Made by a program: the position numbers and the translations under genes | Notes under the pieces: model-generated | Seen by the model: the letters and a program-made list of their open reading frames with translations, nothing else | Told to the model about the DNA's origin: nothing | Database searches by the model: none | Part shown: piece after piece, positions 40,544-49,602 of the stretch | Layout of the letters: every line of letters begins with the position of its first letter | How positions within the stretch are numbered: position 1 is the stretch's first letter | Assembly: GCF_001875665.1 (NCBI RefSeq) | Contig: NZ_MLAL01000016.1 | Coordinates: 62,001 to 126,000 of the forward strand | Direction: 5' to 3' | Length of the DNA: 64,000 bases | Source of the DNA: Corynebacterium sp. NML130628 | GTDB taxonomy: Bacteria > Actinomycetota > Actinomycetes > Mycobacteriales > Mycobacteriaceae

Positions 40544-40720
40544 GTGGGAGGCATTCCAGCAAGCATGGCGGTGCTCGGCCTCTTCGTCGTAGCGGGTGTG
40601 CTCGCAGGTGGAGTGTGGTCAACATACCAGCGAGGGCTGAGGGTGCCGACCGCAGTGTTAGCCTTAGCAACTGCGCTCGCGCTGGCGTTCGCACTGATGA
40701 CAATGATGGAGGTTATGTAG
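40544..40720 (+). CDS. 58-residue two-helix membrane protein inside the his operon
   Basis: GTG 40544 follows the hisB stop with no gap, and the frame runs to TAG 40718-40720. The 58-residue product has two hydrophobic segments (about residues 8-24 and 34-54) joined by a basic loop (TYQRGLRVP). A short gene at this place, followed by a transporter gene, matches the two unnamed genes between hisB and hisH reported in the C. glutamicum his operon (from memory). The GGAGG that serves the next gene lies within its last codons. It may be a transporter partner; this is inference. Confidence 0.72.
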   Translation: MGGIPASMAVLGLFVVAGVLAGGVWSTYQRGLRVPTAVLALATALALAFALMTMMEVM

Positions 40721-40721
40721 G

Positions 40722-42023
40722 TTGAAGTTCTTCCCACCAACACCGCTTACTGTTGAGGAAATCAACTCGGTCTCGAGCGTGTGGAAGGCACGTGGCATGA
40801 AACCCGTGCTGCTCGCGGTGATGGCAGCGTTCGTTGCATGGTCGATCTTGCTGCCCGTGATTCCCACAGCGGTGCTCGACGCTGGAGGAACTGAAACACT
40901 CGCAGGTCTGACCACTGGTGTGTTCATGCTGGCTACAGTATTGACACAGATGATGACGCCCGCGCTGCTGCGCAAGTTTGGTTTCGGTCTGATTATGGGA
41001 CTGTCATCGATGCTGCTGGGCGTTCCGGCATTTGCTTACGCGCTTGGTATGGAAGCCAGTACGGTGCTGACCATCAGCGCTATCCGCGGCATCGGGTTTG
41101 GTGCCTTGACGGTTGCGGAAGCAGCTGTCGTTGCAGAGCTCGTGCCGCGTCGCCTCTTAGGCCGGGCGACGGGCACCTTGGGCATCATGGTGGGACTATC
41201 CCAGATGGTTGGGCTGCCGTCGGGACTCGCCCTCGTCAACGTCATCGGGTATAACGCTGTGTACTACATTGCAGCGGGCATCGGGCTTGCCTCACTGGTG
41301 GCCTGCCTATTTATCCCAGCTGTGCCACGATCGACCCGTGACGAACTGAACGTTGCGCATGTCCATGTTCCGATGTGGCGCCTCGTGTTCGTTCCAGGTA
41401 TGGCGCTGATGTTCGTGGCCTCTGCGTACGGTGCAATTACAAACTTTCTTCCAGCTGCGATGCGTGACCTCGACCCCGCGAAAGGTGCGGCCCTTGGCGG
41501 GGTGATGCTGGGCGTGATGAACTTCGCCTCCATGCTGTCGCGCTACGCGGCCGGCCAGGTCATGGACCGCAAGGGATATCCGGGCAGCATATTGATTCCG
41601 TGCCAGTTTATTTCCGCAGCAGGTGTGTTCGTGATGGCGCTGATTCTGTTCCTTGACCTGCCTGTGTGGTGGATGGCGTTGGCGGCACTGATTTATGGTG
41701 CGGGCTTCGGCGCAGTTCAGAACGAGGCGCTCACGCTGATGTTTTACCGCCTGCCACGGTCGAAGAGTTCCGAGGCTTCCGCTATCTGGAATATCGCCTT
41801 CGATGGCGGCACCGGTTTGGGGTCGACGATGTACGGCATGCTGCTGACCATGATGGTGTTTACCCCGATGTTTGGCATCGCGGCGGCTGTGATTATGATC
41901 GGCGTGGTCATCACACTGTTGGATAGGCAGCTGGGCAAGCACCGCGTCGTCGAGGTGAATAATTTGTCGGTGCGGCTAAAAAATGTGCAGCCGCCGCGCC
42001 TCTACCGGAGGAATGGGCGCTAG
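40722..42023 (+). CDS. Major facilitator superfamily transporter in the his operon
   Basis: TTG 40722 is the likely start: GGAGG ends 9 bases upstream, and the gene is 1 bp after the small membrane protein. The 433-residue protein has about 12 hydrophobic segments. A typical MFS loop motif is not strong, but a basic loop between helices 2 and 3 (LLRKFGFG) and a central cytoplasmic loop near residues 195-225 fit. The opening [20 protein letters not shown] is hydrophilic and cytoplasmic. Position between hisB and hisH suggests transport of histidine, a pathway intermediate or a related compound. The direction of transport is unknown. Confidence 0.87.
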   Translation: MKFFPPTPLTVEEINSVSSVWKARGMKPVLLAVMAAFVAWSILLPVIPTAVLDAGGTETLAGLTTGVFMLATVLTQMMTPALLRKFGFGLIMGLSSMLLGVPAFAYALGMEASTVLTISAIRGIGFGALTVAEAAVVAELVPRRLLGRATGTLGIMVGLSQMVGLPSGLALVNVIGYNAVYYIAAGIGLASLVACLFIPAVPRSTRDELNVAHVHVPMWRLVFVPGMALMFVASAYGAITNFLPAAMRDLDPAKGAALGGVMLGVMNFASMLSRYAAGQVMDRKGYPGSILIPCQFISAAGVFVMALILFLDLPVWWMALAALIYGAGFGAVQNEALTLMFYRLPRSKSSEASAIWNIAFDGGTGLGSTMYGMLLTMMVFTPMFGIAAAVIMIGVVITLLDRQLGKHRVVEVNNLSVRLKNVQPPRLYRRNGR

Positions 42024-42034
42024 AATCAGTCTCC

Positions 42035-42688
42035 ATGACTGCTAACGACATGCCACAACCACATGTTGCACTGCTCGATTACGGTGCAGGAAATATTCGC
42101 TCTGCTCAGCGTGCCCTGGAACAAGTTGGGGCACGCGTTAGTGTTACCTCAGATCCAGCAATCGCAGTGGAGGCCGACGGCCTGCTCGTTCCAGGAGTTG
42201 GCGCCTTCGATGCCTGCATGCGTGGGCTGCAGGCGATGCACGGGGGACGAATTATTGGTCAGCGTCTTGCCGGTGGGCGACCTGTCCTTGGCATTTGCGT
42301 TGGGATGCAGATCCTGTTCGAACACGGTGTGGAGCATGGGATCGAAACTGCTGGGCTGGAGGAGTGGCCGGGAGCAGTCGAAAAGCTCCAAGCCCCGGTG
42401 CTCCCGCACATGGGGTGGAATACCGTCGATACTGTTGATGGTTCGCGCATGTTCGAGGGTATCGACGCCGATGAACGCTTCTACTTCGTGCACTCCTATG
42501 GCGTACGTGAGTGGACGCTGCAAGCAGATGAGTTCATTGCGCCGCCGCTCGTCCACTGGTCGGAGCATGGTGGCGACAGGTTCGTTGCAGCCGTCGAAAA
42601 TGGACCGCTGTGGGCGACGCAGTTCCACCCGGAAAAGTCTGGCGATGCCGGGCTGCACTTGCTGGAAAACTGGGTCATGACGTTGTAG
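42035..42688 (+). CDS. hisH: Imidazole glycerol phosphate synthase, glutaminase subunit
   Basis: HisH releases ammonia from glutamine for HisF. The 217-residue class-I glutamine amidotransferase has [16 protein letters not shown], the oxyanion region [14 protein letters not shown], the nucleophile cysteine in [11 protein letters not shown], and the His/Glu of the triad in [11 protein letters not shown] 42035 is 11 bp after the transporter gene. It is separated from its partner hisF by hisA and impA, the usual corynebacterial order. Confidence 0.97.
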   Translation: MTANDMPQPHVALLDYGAGNIRSAQRALEQVGARVSVTSDPAIAVEADGLLVPGVGAFDACMRGLQAMHGGRIIGQRLAGGRPVLGICVGMQILFEHGVEHGIETAGLEEWPGAVEKLQAPVLPHMGWNTVDTVDGSRMFEGIDADERFYFVHSYGVREWTLQADEFIAPPLVHWSEHGGDRFVAAVENGPLWATQFHPEKSGDAGLHLLENWVMTL

Positions 42689-42727
42689 AGGCCTCCGGAG
42701 CTAGTTGAGTTGGATATGATGAGCACC

Positions 42728-43477
42728 ATGACTTTTACCTTGTTGCCTGCTGTAGATGTTGTCCAAGGTCAGGCCGTGCGGCTGGACCAAGGGGAAGCCG
42801 GAACCGAGAAAAGCTACGGTGACCCTTTGGAGGCTGCTCGCCGGTGGGAAGCTCAAGGAGCTGAGTGGCTCCACTTTGTGGATTTGGACGCCGCGTTCGG
42901 GCGCGGCTCGAATCATGAGTTGATGGCGGAAATTACTGCGCAGTTAGGAATCGCTGTCGAGCTGACCGGCGGCATTCGCGACGACGCCAGCCTCGAGCGC
43001 GCGCTTGCCACTGGTGCGCAGCGCGTCAACATTGGCACCGCAGCGTTGCAGCAACCAGACTGGACCTGCCAGATGATTGAGCGTTACGGCGACAAGATCG
43101 CAATCGATATTGCGGTTCGCGAAACCGACGGTGAGTGGCGCACAAAGGGCAACGGCTGGACGTCTGATGGCGGTGACCTGTGGGAGGTGCTGGAGCGTTT
43201 CGACGCAGCCGGTTGCAGCCGTTTCGTGGTCACCGACGTCAGCAAGGACGGCACGCTCGCGGGGCCCAACATAGAGCTTTTGCGGGAAGTTGCCGCGGCA
43301 ACGGATGCGAAAATTACAGCCTCTGGCGGGATTGCTTCCCTCGACGACGTTGTCGGCGTGGCTCGCTACGCTGACGAGGGGATTGATTCTGTCATTATTG
43401 GAAAGGCGCTCTATGAGAAGCGTTTCACGCTGAATGAGGCACTGGAGGCTGTCGAAAAGGTATCGAAGGGCGAGTAG
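42728..43477 (+). CDS. hisA: Phosphoribosyl-ProFAR isomerase
   Basis: HisA is a TIM-barrel isomerase acting between HisI/HisE and HisF/HisH. ATG 42728 ([19 protein letters not shown]) is chosen because it matches the corynebacterial HisA start. TTG 42710, with GGAG 9 bases upstream, and ATG 42716/42719 remain possible. The 249-residue protein has the first catalytic aspartate in [20 protein letters not shown], the second in [15 protein letters not shown], and [11 protein letters not shown]. In actinobacteria lacking trpF, HisA can be bifunctional (PriA); corynebacterial HisA is usually specific, and the sequence alone does not decide. Confidence 0.96.
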   Translation: MTFTLLPAVDVVQGQAVRLDQGEAGTEKSYGDPLEAARRWEAQGAEWLHFVDLDAAFGRGSNHELMAEITAQLGIAVELTGGIRDDASLERALATGAQRVNIGTAALQQPDWTCQMIERYGDKIAIDIAVRETDGEWRTKGNGWTSDGGDLWEVLERFDAAGCSRFVVTDVSKDGTLAGPNIELLREVAAATDAKITASGGIASLDDVVGVARYADEGIDSVIIGKALYEKRFTLNEALEAVEKVSKGE

Positions 43478-43482
43478 AAAGC

Positions 43483-44307
43483 GTGCGGGATCTGCAGGCG
43501 TACCGAACCATCGCGTTAGGGGCCGTTGATGAGGCGGCCGAGCTGTTTCAGACGCATATCGGTGCAGCTCCGGCGCTCTTCAAGGGTGAGGGTGACTTCG
43601 CCACCGAGGCCGACCTCGCGATTGAGTCCCTGCTGAGGCAGCGTCTGACGGATGCGACGGGCATTCCCGTGTTCGGGGAAGAACACGGCGGTGACTTGAA
43701 CGCTGAAGCGTGTTGGGTGCTCGACCCTATCGACGGGACGTCAAACTATTCGTGCGGCAACCCAATGTGCGCGATTCTGGTCGCCCTGCTTATCGACGGC
43801 CAGCCGGTCGTAGCTGTGACTGACATGCCACTGTTGGGGCATCGAATGCATGCAATTGAGGGGGAACCTGTCATGCTTGATGGCAACCCGCTTCCTGCGC
43901 TTCCGCAGGGCGTTGACCCGCGAACGACCGCTGCTCAAGTGGGCGTGGCGACCGTCGGGGCGGATGATCGTGCCGCGTTTCCGGCAGATGGTCGCCTTTC
44001 GTTTATTGGCGAGCTTGCTGCCGCCTCGTTGCGACCTCGCATGACGGGATCAGTGGGAGTGGACCTGGCGTTTGTCGCATCGGGTTCGTTTCAGGCCAGC
44101 GTCAGTTTCTCTCCACATGTGTGGGATAACGCTGCAGGTGTCTTGTTTGGACGGTGTGCGGGAGCAACAGTGACGGACGTGTACGGGCAGCCATGGGAGA
44201 TGGCGTCGACTGGAGCTATTATCGGCACCGGTGCAGCGTATGCGACCGCCCTCGCGACAGTCCAACAATGCTTTGAAAGCCCTGATAGTGATGTTGCTTC
44301 GCGGTAG
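43483..44307 (+). CDS. impA: Inositol monophosphatase family protein
   Basis: This 274-residue protein starts at GTG 43483, 5 bp after hisA. The metal-binding motifs are GEEHGGD near residue 66, and VLDPIDGTSNYSCGNP near residue 80, plus WDNAAGVLFGR near the C terminus. These define the IMPase superfamily of Mg-dependent phosphatases. In C. glutamicum the impA gene sits at the same place in the his operon. The true histidinol-phosphate phosphatase (HisN), an IMPase relative, is usually encoded elsewhere, but a role here in dephosphorylating histidinol phosphate cannot be excluded. Confidence 0.9.
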   Translation: MRDLQAYRTIALGAVDEAAELFQTHIGAAPALFKGEGDFATEADLAIESLLRQRLTDATGIPVFGEEHGGDLNAEACWVLDPIDGTSNYSCGNPMCAILVALLIDGQPVVAVTDMPLLGHRMHAIEGEPVMLDGNPLPALPQGVDPRTTAAQVGVATVGADDRAAFPADGRLSFIGELAAASLRPRMTGSVGVDLAFVASGSFQASVSFSPHVWDNAAGVLFGRCAGATVTDVYGQPWEMASTGAIIGTGAAYATALATVQQCFESPDSDVASR

Positions 44308-44377
44308 TATGTAGTTTCCGGAACGCATGAGCGGGCTGGAGTAGCGTGGCACTAAACATGTATGGAGGGTAATTACC

Positions 44378-45151
44378 TTGTCTGTTGCAATCCGAGTGAT
44401 TCCTTGCCTCGACGTGGACGACGGGCGGGTAGTGAAAGGCGTCAATTTCGAGAACCTGCGGGATGCAGGTGATCCCGTCGAGCTTGCCCAACGATATGGA
44501 ATGGAAGGTGCCGACGAGCTCACTTTTTTGGACGTGACGGCTTCGCGTGAAGGTCGGGGCACAATGCTCGAGGTGGTCCAGAAGACTGCAGAGCAAGTAT
44601 TTATCCCCCTCACCGTCGGCGGTGGCGTTCGTAGTGTCGAAGATGTGTCGGAACTGTTGCGTGCAGGCGCGGATAAAGTCAGCGTGAACACAGCAGCAAT
44701 TCACCGCCCGGAACTCCTGCGGGAACTCAGCGAGAAGTTCGGGGCACAGTGCATTGTGCTATCTGTCGACGCACGCCGCGTTCCAGGCGGTGGCCTTCCG
44801 CAACCATCCGGGTTCGAGGTGACTACGCACGGTGGTACACGCTCGGCTGGCCTTGACGCGGTGGAGTGGGCGCGTACCGGGCAGGACTTGGGAGTCGGCG
44901 AGATCTTGTTGAATTCGATGGATGGTGATGGCACCAAGTCCGGGTTTGATCTCGAGTTGTTAGAGAAAGTTCGCTCGGCAGTGAGCATCCCGGTGATCGC
45001 CTCTGGTGGGGCAGGCAAGGCCGAAGACTTCCCGCCAGCAGTGAAAGCCGGTGCCGATGCAGTGCTGGCGGCATCGATCTTCCACTTCGGGGAAGTGAGC
45101 ATCGCAGAAGTAAAAGATGCTCTTCGAAACGAAGGCTTTGAGGTTCGATGA
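44378..45151 (+). CDS. hisF: Imidazole glycerol phosphate synthase, cyclase subunit
   Basis: HisF joins ammonia from HisH to PRFAR, producing imidazole glycerol phosphate and AICAR. TTG 44378 is the start, with GGAGG 9 bases upstream. The 257-residue TIM barrel has the catalytic aspartate in [44 protein letters not shown], and the second catalytic aspartate in [14 protein letters not shown]. The 70-bp gap after impA contains no clear terminator. The stop overlaps the hisI start (ATGA). Confidence 0.97.
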   Translation: MSVAIRVIPCLDVDDGRVVKGVNFENLRDAGDPVELAQRYGMEGADELTFLDVTASREGRGTMLEVVQKTAEQVFIPLTVGGGVRSVEDVSELLRAGADKVSVNTAAIHRPELLRELSEKFGAQCIVLSVDARRVPGGGLPQPSGFEVTTHGGTRSAGLDAVEWARTGQDLGVGEILLNSMDGDGTKSGFDLELLEKVRSAVSIPVIASGGAGKAEDFPPAVKAGADAVLAASIFHFGEVSIAEVKDALRNEGFEVR

Positions 45152-45519
45152 TGACGGAACTGCGACCAGAAGATGCCGTACTCGATCCTGCGATCGCGGC
45201 GCGCCTGAAAACGAACGAGCGTGGTTTGGTTCCTGCCGTGGTCCAGGAGGTGGACACTGGTGAGGTGCTCATGATGGCCTGGATGGATGAGCATGCGCTG
45301 GCTTACACGCTGCAAAGCCGACGGGGGACCTACTTTTCACGCTCTCGAAATGAGTACTGGGTGAAAGGGCTGACTAGTGGTGCGGTCCAGGAGGTGCGTG
45401 AGGTGCGTCTTGACTGCGATGGTGACACGTTGCTGGTGAAGGTAAAACAGACGAACGGAGCGTGCCATACTGGGGACCGTACGTGCTTTGACGCTGACGT
45501 GTTGTTGGAGGATAGCTAG
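45148..45519 (+). CDS. hisI: Phosphoribosyl-AMP cyclohydrolase
   Basis: HisI opens the purine ring of phosphoribosyl-AMP. The 123-residue protein has [31 protein letters not shown], and the zinc-binding cysteine region [14 protein letters not shown]. No HisE domain is fused, so phosphoribosyl-ATP pyrophosphatase is separate, as is usual in corynebacteria. Its start overlaps hisF. The next gene begins directly after the TAG, so the transcript probably continues. Confidence 0.97.
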   Translation: MMTELRPEDAVLDPAIAARLKTNERGLVPAVVQEVDTGEVLMMAWMDEHALAYTLQSRRGTYFSRSRNEYWVKGLTSGAVQEVREVRLDCDGDTLLVKVKQTNGACHTGDRTCFDADVLLEDS

Positions 45520-46164
45520 GTGAATACGGCGAACCGTGTCGGCGCCCTTTTAGTCGGCGTCGGCGGTGCGTTGACATGGGTGGGCGCCAGAATGGACTGG
45601 TTCACCGTTGAGGTGTTTGATGATCGTGCTGGTGCCAGCACCGCCACCGTCGATGGATCGACCTGGTCTACGGAGATTGCTGCGGTGTCGCTGTTGCTCA
45701 TCGTTGCGATGGTTGCGATGTTCGCGCTGCGGCGATTTGGGCGTCGACTCGTTGGCATGGTGGCCGCACTCGGCGCCGTTGGCGCAGGGGCATCGGCTCT
45801 GCAGACTTTGATGGGTGATCCTGATCAGAGCCGTTTACACACGCTGCTGAGCGCCGGTAGCGCTGAACAGGGAAGTGCGGCGAGCGAAGGCACCATTGCA
45901 GCTTGGGCAGAGATTACGCAGGTCCAGCAGCACAGCACGGGTATTGTGCTGGCTGTTGCGGGGGCGGTCCTTGGTTTACTTGGAGCGCTTCTCGTGGTGG
46001 CTCGCCCTGGGGTCGATTCCGCGCAGCTCAACAAATACGAGACTGAGGCTGTGCGTCGCGAAAAGCTGGATGAGGATCTGGCAGCCCGGCCCGACTCTGG
46101 CCGTGTCATGTGGGACGCTTTGGACTCAGGTATTGACCCAACTGACGACGAGGTCGGCCGATAA
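45520..46164 (+). CDS. Trp-operon-associated membrane protein (TIGR02234-like)
   Basis: GTG 45520 directly follows the hisI stop. The 214-residue protein has an N-terminal hydrophobic segment with ALTWVGARMDWFTVEV, then three further segments at about residues 46-65, 70-92 and 146-168, and a polar C-terminal tail (about 45 residues) with many Glu/Asp/Arg. The pattern and position match the actinobacterial family called Trp_oprn_chp, normally found between trpE and trpC. Here trpE is absent and the neighbour is a degenerate TrpC-like protein. Function unknown. Confidence 0.8.
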   Translation: MNTANRVGALLVGVGGALTWVGARMDWFTVEVFDDRAGASTATVDGSTWSTEIAAVSLLLIVAMVAMFALRRFGRRLVGMVAALGAVGAGASALQTLMGDPDQSRLHTLLSAGSAEQGSAASEGTIAAWAEITQVQQHSTGIVLAVAGAVLGLLGALLVVARPGVDSAQLNKYETEAVRREKLDEDLAARPDSGRVMWDALDSGIDPTDDEVGR

Positions 46165-46267
46165 ATATTTGGTATACCCCCGTGAAATTTCATGAACTAA
46201 ATATCCGCGGGCTACGCTGACAACTGCAACAATAGGCTTTCACCTCGGAGTCACGCGGGAGGCGGGT

Positions 46268-47062
46268 ATGTGTGCCACGGATGTGCACAGCGAACTTTTC
46301 GCTGCAGTGCAGCGTCAGGTCGCACGTCGTGAGTCCGCAGTGTCCTTTCAAGAGGTGAAAGACCGTTCGCGCGCTGCCGCTTCTGCACGCGATGCATACG
46401 CAGCAGTAGACGCAGATGGGTGCTCCATTATCGCCCAGGTGCAATACAACCAGCACGGCGTCCGGACAACGCAACAGCGCATTCACCGCGCAGCGCTCGA
46501 CGCAATGGAGCTCGAGATGCAGGGGGCACACATGTTGGCGTGCTCAGGTGCGCTGTTCGGCCGTGAGGTTGCAAATACCGAGATGGATGCGGCAAGGGCC
46601 GCGGTGCACATTCCCGTATTGAGCTTGGATACGATCATTGATCCCTACCAGGTACATGAAGCGCGCTGCTACGGCGCTGACGCGCTAGTACTTCGGACGG
46701 ACGTGCTGGAGCAGCCGCGCCTGGAGGCGCTCCTTGATAGAGCGGAGACGCTTGGCATGTCGGCGTTCGTACAAATCGGAAAGGCCGAGGAAGCCACGCG
46801 GGCGCTTCGTGCCGGGGCATCTGTGCTGGCTGTAGTGCCGCCGCTACGCCCAGCGGGGGATATCGATCACTTTGCACTGGGTGAGCTTGTAGCTGGCTTA
46901 CCCAGCAAAATTCGTGTCGTGCTGATGGCTGATGTGCTGACACCTCGTGACCTCTTCAACGTTGCTGCCGCTGGGGCAGATGCCATCCTGGCCGGCGCAG
47001 AGGCATCGATCCCTTCGCTGGCCACAGCGGGCCGCCACCCGGCGTGCGCTTCAAGGCGGTAA
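46268..47062 (+). CDS. Indole-3-glycerol-phosphate synthase-like protein, catalytic residues lost
   Basis: This 264-residue TIM barrel aligns with TrpC. It keeps IIDPYQVHEARCYGADAL (residues 123-140) and AAGADAILAGAEA (234-246). The active-site motifs are replaced: the AExKxxSPSxG loop reads AQVQYNQHGV (Q57, Q59); the lysine before the conserved aspartate is L120; the general glutamate is Q169; the NNRDL motif is VPPLR; and the SESG motif is ADVL. All five catalytic positions are changed, yet the frame is intact, with GGAGG before ATG 46268. An indole-glycerol-phosphate synthase activity is very unlikely. A real trpC is expected elsewhere. It lies between the TIGR02234-like gene and lgt, as mycobacterial trpC does (with trpB and trpA between). 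Confidence 0.82.
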   Translation: MCATDVHSELFAAVQRQVARRESAVSFQEVKDRSRAAASARDAYAAVDADGCSIIAQVQYNQHGVRTTQQRIHRAALDAMELEMQGAHMLACSGALFGREVANTEMDAARAAVHIPVLSLDTIIDPYQVHEARCYGADALVLRTDVLEQPRLEALLDRAETLGMSAFVQIGKAEEATRALRAGASVLAVVPPLRPAGDIDHFALGELVAGLPSKIRVVLMADVLTPRDLFNVAAAGADAILAGAEASIPSLATAGRHPACASRR

Positions 47063-47080
47063 TCAGGCACACTAGGGGGC

Positions 47081-47971
47081 GTGCAAACTACGATTCTGGC
47101 AAACATCCCCTCGCCGCCGCAGGGCGTGTGGCACATTGGTTGGCTACCCATCAGGGCGTACGCGCTGTGCATTATTACCGGCATCCTGCTTGCGATGTGG
47201 GTCGGCACTCGGCGCTACCGGGCTCGTGGGGGCGACCCTGACGTAATTTGGGACGCGGCAATTGTCGCTATCCCCATGGGGATCATTGGCGGTCGGCTCT
47301 ACCACGTGCTAACGGATCATGATAAATACTTCGGCACAGGCAAGGATTCGCTGCAGGCGCTGAACATTACTGCGGGGGGTTTGGGCATCTGGGGTGCGGT
47401 TGCGCTGGGTTCCGCGAGCGTATGGCTGCTGCTTCGCTGGAAGAAGATTGCTGTTGGGCCTGTGGCGGATGCGCTTGCGCCGGGGATTGTGCTGGCTCAA
47501 GCAGTGGGGCGCCTTGGGAACTGGTTCAACCAGGAGCTTTACGGTGCCGAGACGACAGTGCCGTGGGCGCTCGATATTTATTACCGAGTGGATGAGCATG
47601 GGGCGTTCGCACCGCTGACGGGGCGTTCTACTGGCGAGGTCATAGCGAGCGTGCACCCGACGTTCCTTTACGAGCTGTTGTGGAACCTACTTGTGTTCGC
47701 CTTTCTGTTGTGGGCTGATAAGCGATTCAATCTCGGTCACGGCAGGGTGTTTTGGCTGTACGTCGCCGGCTACACAATGGGCCGTTTTGTTGTTGAACTG
47801 ATGCGCACTGATGAAGCGACACTGCTTTTGGGATTGCGCGTGAACACGTGGGTTTCAGGCGTACTTTTCTTGGTTTCACTTGGGATTTTCTACTTGCTGC
47901 CGAGAGGAAGAGAGACCTCGGAAGTGGGCGCTCAGAACGATAATGATGATACGAATCGTGATTCGGGGTAG
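47081..47971 (+). CDS. lgt: Prolipoprotein diacylglyceryl transferase
   Basis: Lgt adds diacylglycerol to the lipobox cysteine, the step before LspA. The 296-residue protein starts at GTG 47081, 18 bp after the preceding gene. Seven hydrophobic segments are present. The phosphatidylglycerol-binding signature is [13 protein letters not shown] near residues 147-159, with [10 protein letters not shown] and HPTFLYE also conserved. Its close spacing to the TrpC-like gene and the general order (trpC-like, lgt, pyk) match mycobacteria. The polar C-terminal tail (Asp/Asn-rich) is short. Confidence 0.96.
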   Translation: MQTTILANIPSPPQGVWHIGWLPIRAYALCIITGILLAMWVGTRRYRARGGDPDVIWDAAIVAIPMGIIGGRLYHVLTDHDKYFGTGKDSLQALNITAGGLGIWGAVALGSASVWLLLRWKKIAVGPVADALAPGIVLAQAVGRLGNWFNQELYGAETTVPWALDIYYRVDEHGAFAPLTGRSTGEVIASVHPTFLYELLWNLLVFAFLLWADKRFNLGHGRVFWLYVAGYTMGRFVVELMRTDEATLLLGLRVNTWVSGVLFLVSLGIFYLLPRGRETSEVGAQNDNDDTNRDSG

Positions 47972-48081
47972 GGTGGTATCCGAAGTGGAAGATAGGCCAC
48001 ACGATACGACAGTGGAGAATTCACACACTATCTGGCCTTGAAACCACCGGTAATTGTTGAATCGCTACTAGGTTGGATCTC

Positions 48082-49527
48082 GTGGATAGAAGAACAAAGA
48101 TCGTATGTACGCTTGGCCCCGCAGTGGCCAGTAAAGAAGCAATCCTCGGACTTGTGCGCGACGGCATGGATGTCGCTCGCCTCAACTTCTCCCACGGCGA
48201 CTATCCGGATCACGAGCAGAACTACCGCTGGGTCCGCGAAGCCACCGATGAGACGGGACACGCAGTCGGCATCCTTGCTGACCTTCAAGGCCCGAAAATT
48301 CGTCTTGGACGCTTTGAGGAAGGCGCTACCGTCTGGGAGACCGGCGAAACGGTCCGCATCACCGTCGACGACGTGGCGGGAACGCACGACCGCGTCTCGA
48401 CGACCTACAAGAACCTGGCCAAGGACGCCAAGCCTGGCGACCGCCTGCTCGTCGACGACGGCAAAGTCGGCCTCGTATGCGTCGAGGTCGACGGCAACGA
48501 CGTTGTTTGCCGTGTGACCGAAGGCGGCCCGGTTTCCAACAACAAGGGTGTTTCCCTGCCGGGGATGGACATCTCCGTTCCAGCGCTGTCCGAGAAGGAC
48601 AAGGCAGACCTGCGGTTCGCGCTCAAAATGGGTGTCGACGTCATCGCGTTGTCCTTCGTGCGCTCTCCGGCAGACGTTGACCTGGTCCATGAGATTATGG
48701 ACGAGGTTGGCCGTCGTGTCCCGGTCATCGCGAAGCTGGAAAAGCCAGAGGCCGTCGACGCGCTCGAGTCGATCATTCTTGCGTTCGACGCCGTGATGGT
48801 CGCTCGTGGCGACCTGGGCGTTGAGATTCCGCTTGAGCTGGTTCCAGGCGTGCAGAAGCGCGTCATCCAGATCGCTCGCGAGAATGCGAAGCCGGTAATC
48901 GTCGCTACGCAGATGCTCGATTCGATGATCGACAACTCGCGCCCGACGCGTGCTGAAGCTTCCGACGTTGCGAATGCAGTGCTCGACGGTGCGGACGCCG
49001 TCATGCTTTCCGGCGAGACCTCCGTCGGTGTTGACCCGCACAACGTGGTCCGGACGATGAGCCGCATCGTTCGCTCTGCTGAGGCGATGGACAAGGTGCC
49101 ACCGCTGAATCACATCCCGCGTACTCGTCGCGGCGTGATTTCCTACTCTGCAAACGACGTGGCAAACCGTCTGCATGCTCGCGCACTCGTGGCTTTCACC
49201 GCGACCGGCGACACAGCGCGTCGCGTAGCACGACTGCGCCCAGACCTACCGCTGCTCGTGTTTACCCCGAAGCAGGAGGTCCGCTCCCAGCTTGCACTTA
49301 CCTGGGGCGTGGAGACCTTCCTCTGCCCGCAGGTGCACAGCACTGATGATATGATCGCCACCGTTGACAAGTACCTGCTTGCAATGGATGAGTACCAAGA
49401 AAACGACACCATGGTGATGGTGGCAGGTACTCCTCCGGGAGTTGCTGGCTCGACCAACACGGTCCACGTCCATCAGCTGGGCGAGGAAGCATACTGGTCG
49501 AAGAAGAAGGAAGGCGAAGAGGACTAG
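48082..49527 (+). CDS. pyk: Pyruvate kinase
   Basis: Pyk makes pyruvate and ATP from phosphoenolpyruvate. GTG 48082 (MDRRTKIVCTLGPAVAS) is preferred, as this is the corynebacterial start; TTG 48073 would add three residues. The 481-residue protein has GMDVARLNFSHGD near residue 30, the B domain after LADLQGPKIRLG, the catalytic lysine in IAKLEKPEAVD, the metal site in VMVARGDLGVE, and a C-terminal allosteric domain. The 110-bp upstream gap must hold the promoter, but I see no clear element. A long hairpin follows the stop. Confidence 0.97.
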   Translation: MDRRTKIVCTLGPAVASKEAILGLVRDGMDVARLNFSHGDYPDHEQNYRWVREATDETGHAVGILADLQGPKIRLGRFEEGATVWETGETVRITVDDVAGTHDRVSTTYKNLAKDAKPGDRLLVDDGKVGLVCVEVDGNDVVCRVTEGGPVSNNKGVSLPGMDISVPALSEKDKADLRFALKMGVDVIALSFVRSPADVDLVHEIMDEVGRRVPVIAKLEKPEAVDALESIILAFDAVMVARGDLGVEIPLELVPGVQKRVIQIARENAKPVIVATQMLDSMIDNSRPTRAEASDVANAVLDGADAVMLSGETSVGVDPHNVVRTMSRIVRSAEAMDKVPPLNHIPRTRRGVISYSANDVANRLHARALVAFTATGDTARRVARLRPDLPLLVFTPKQEVRSQLALTWGVETFLCPQVHSTDDMIATVDKYLLAMDEYQENDTMVMVAGTPPGVAGSTNTVHVHQLGEEAYWSKKKEGEED

Positions 49528-49546
49528 AACCAAGTCCCAGCTCTCG

Positions 49547-49602
49547 ACACCCCGAGGTCGTCACGGCGCCACCATGCGCGTCACATGGCTGCCTCGGGGT
49601 GT
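49547..49602. terminator. Long inverted repeat after pyk, overlapping the pabC end
   Basis: ACACCCCGAGG (49547-49557) is perfectly complementary to CCTCGGGGTGT (49592-49602), with a 34-base loop. It lies between the convergent ends of pyk and the decayed pabC, including the pabC stop at 49581. Long spacing and no U tract make it a weak but plausible bidirectional terminator. Confidence 0.5.
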
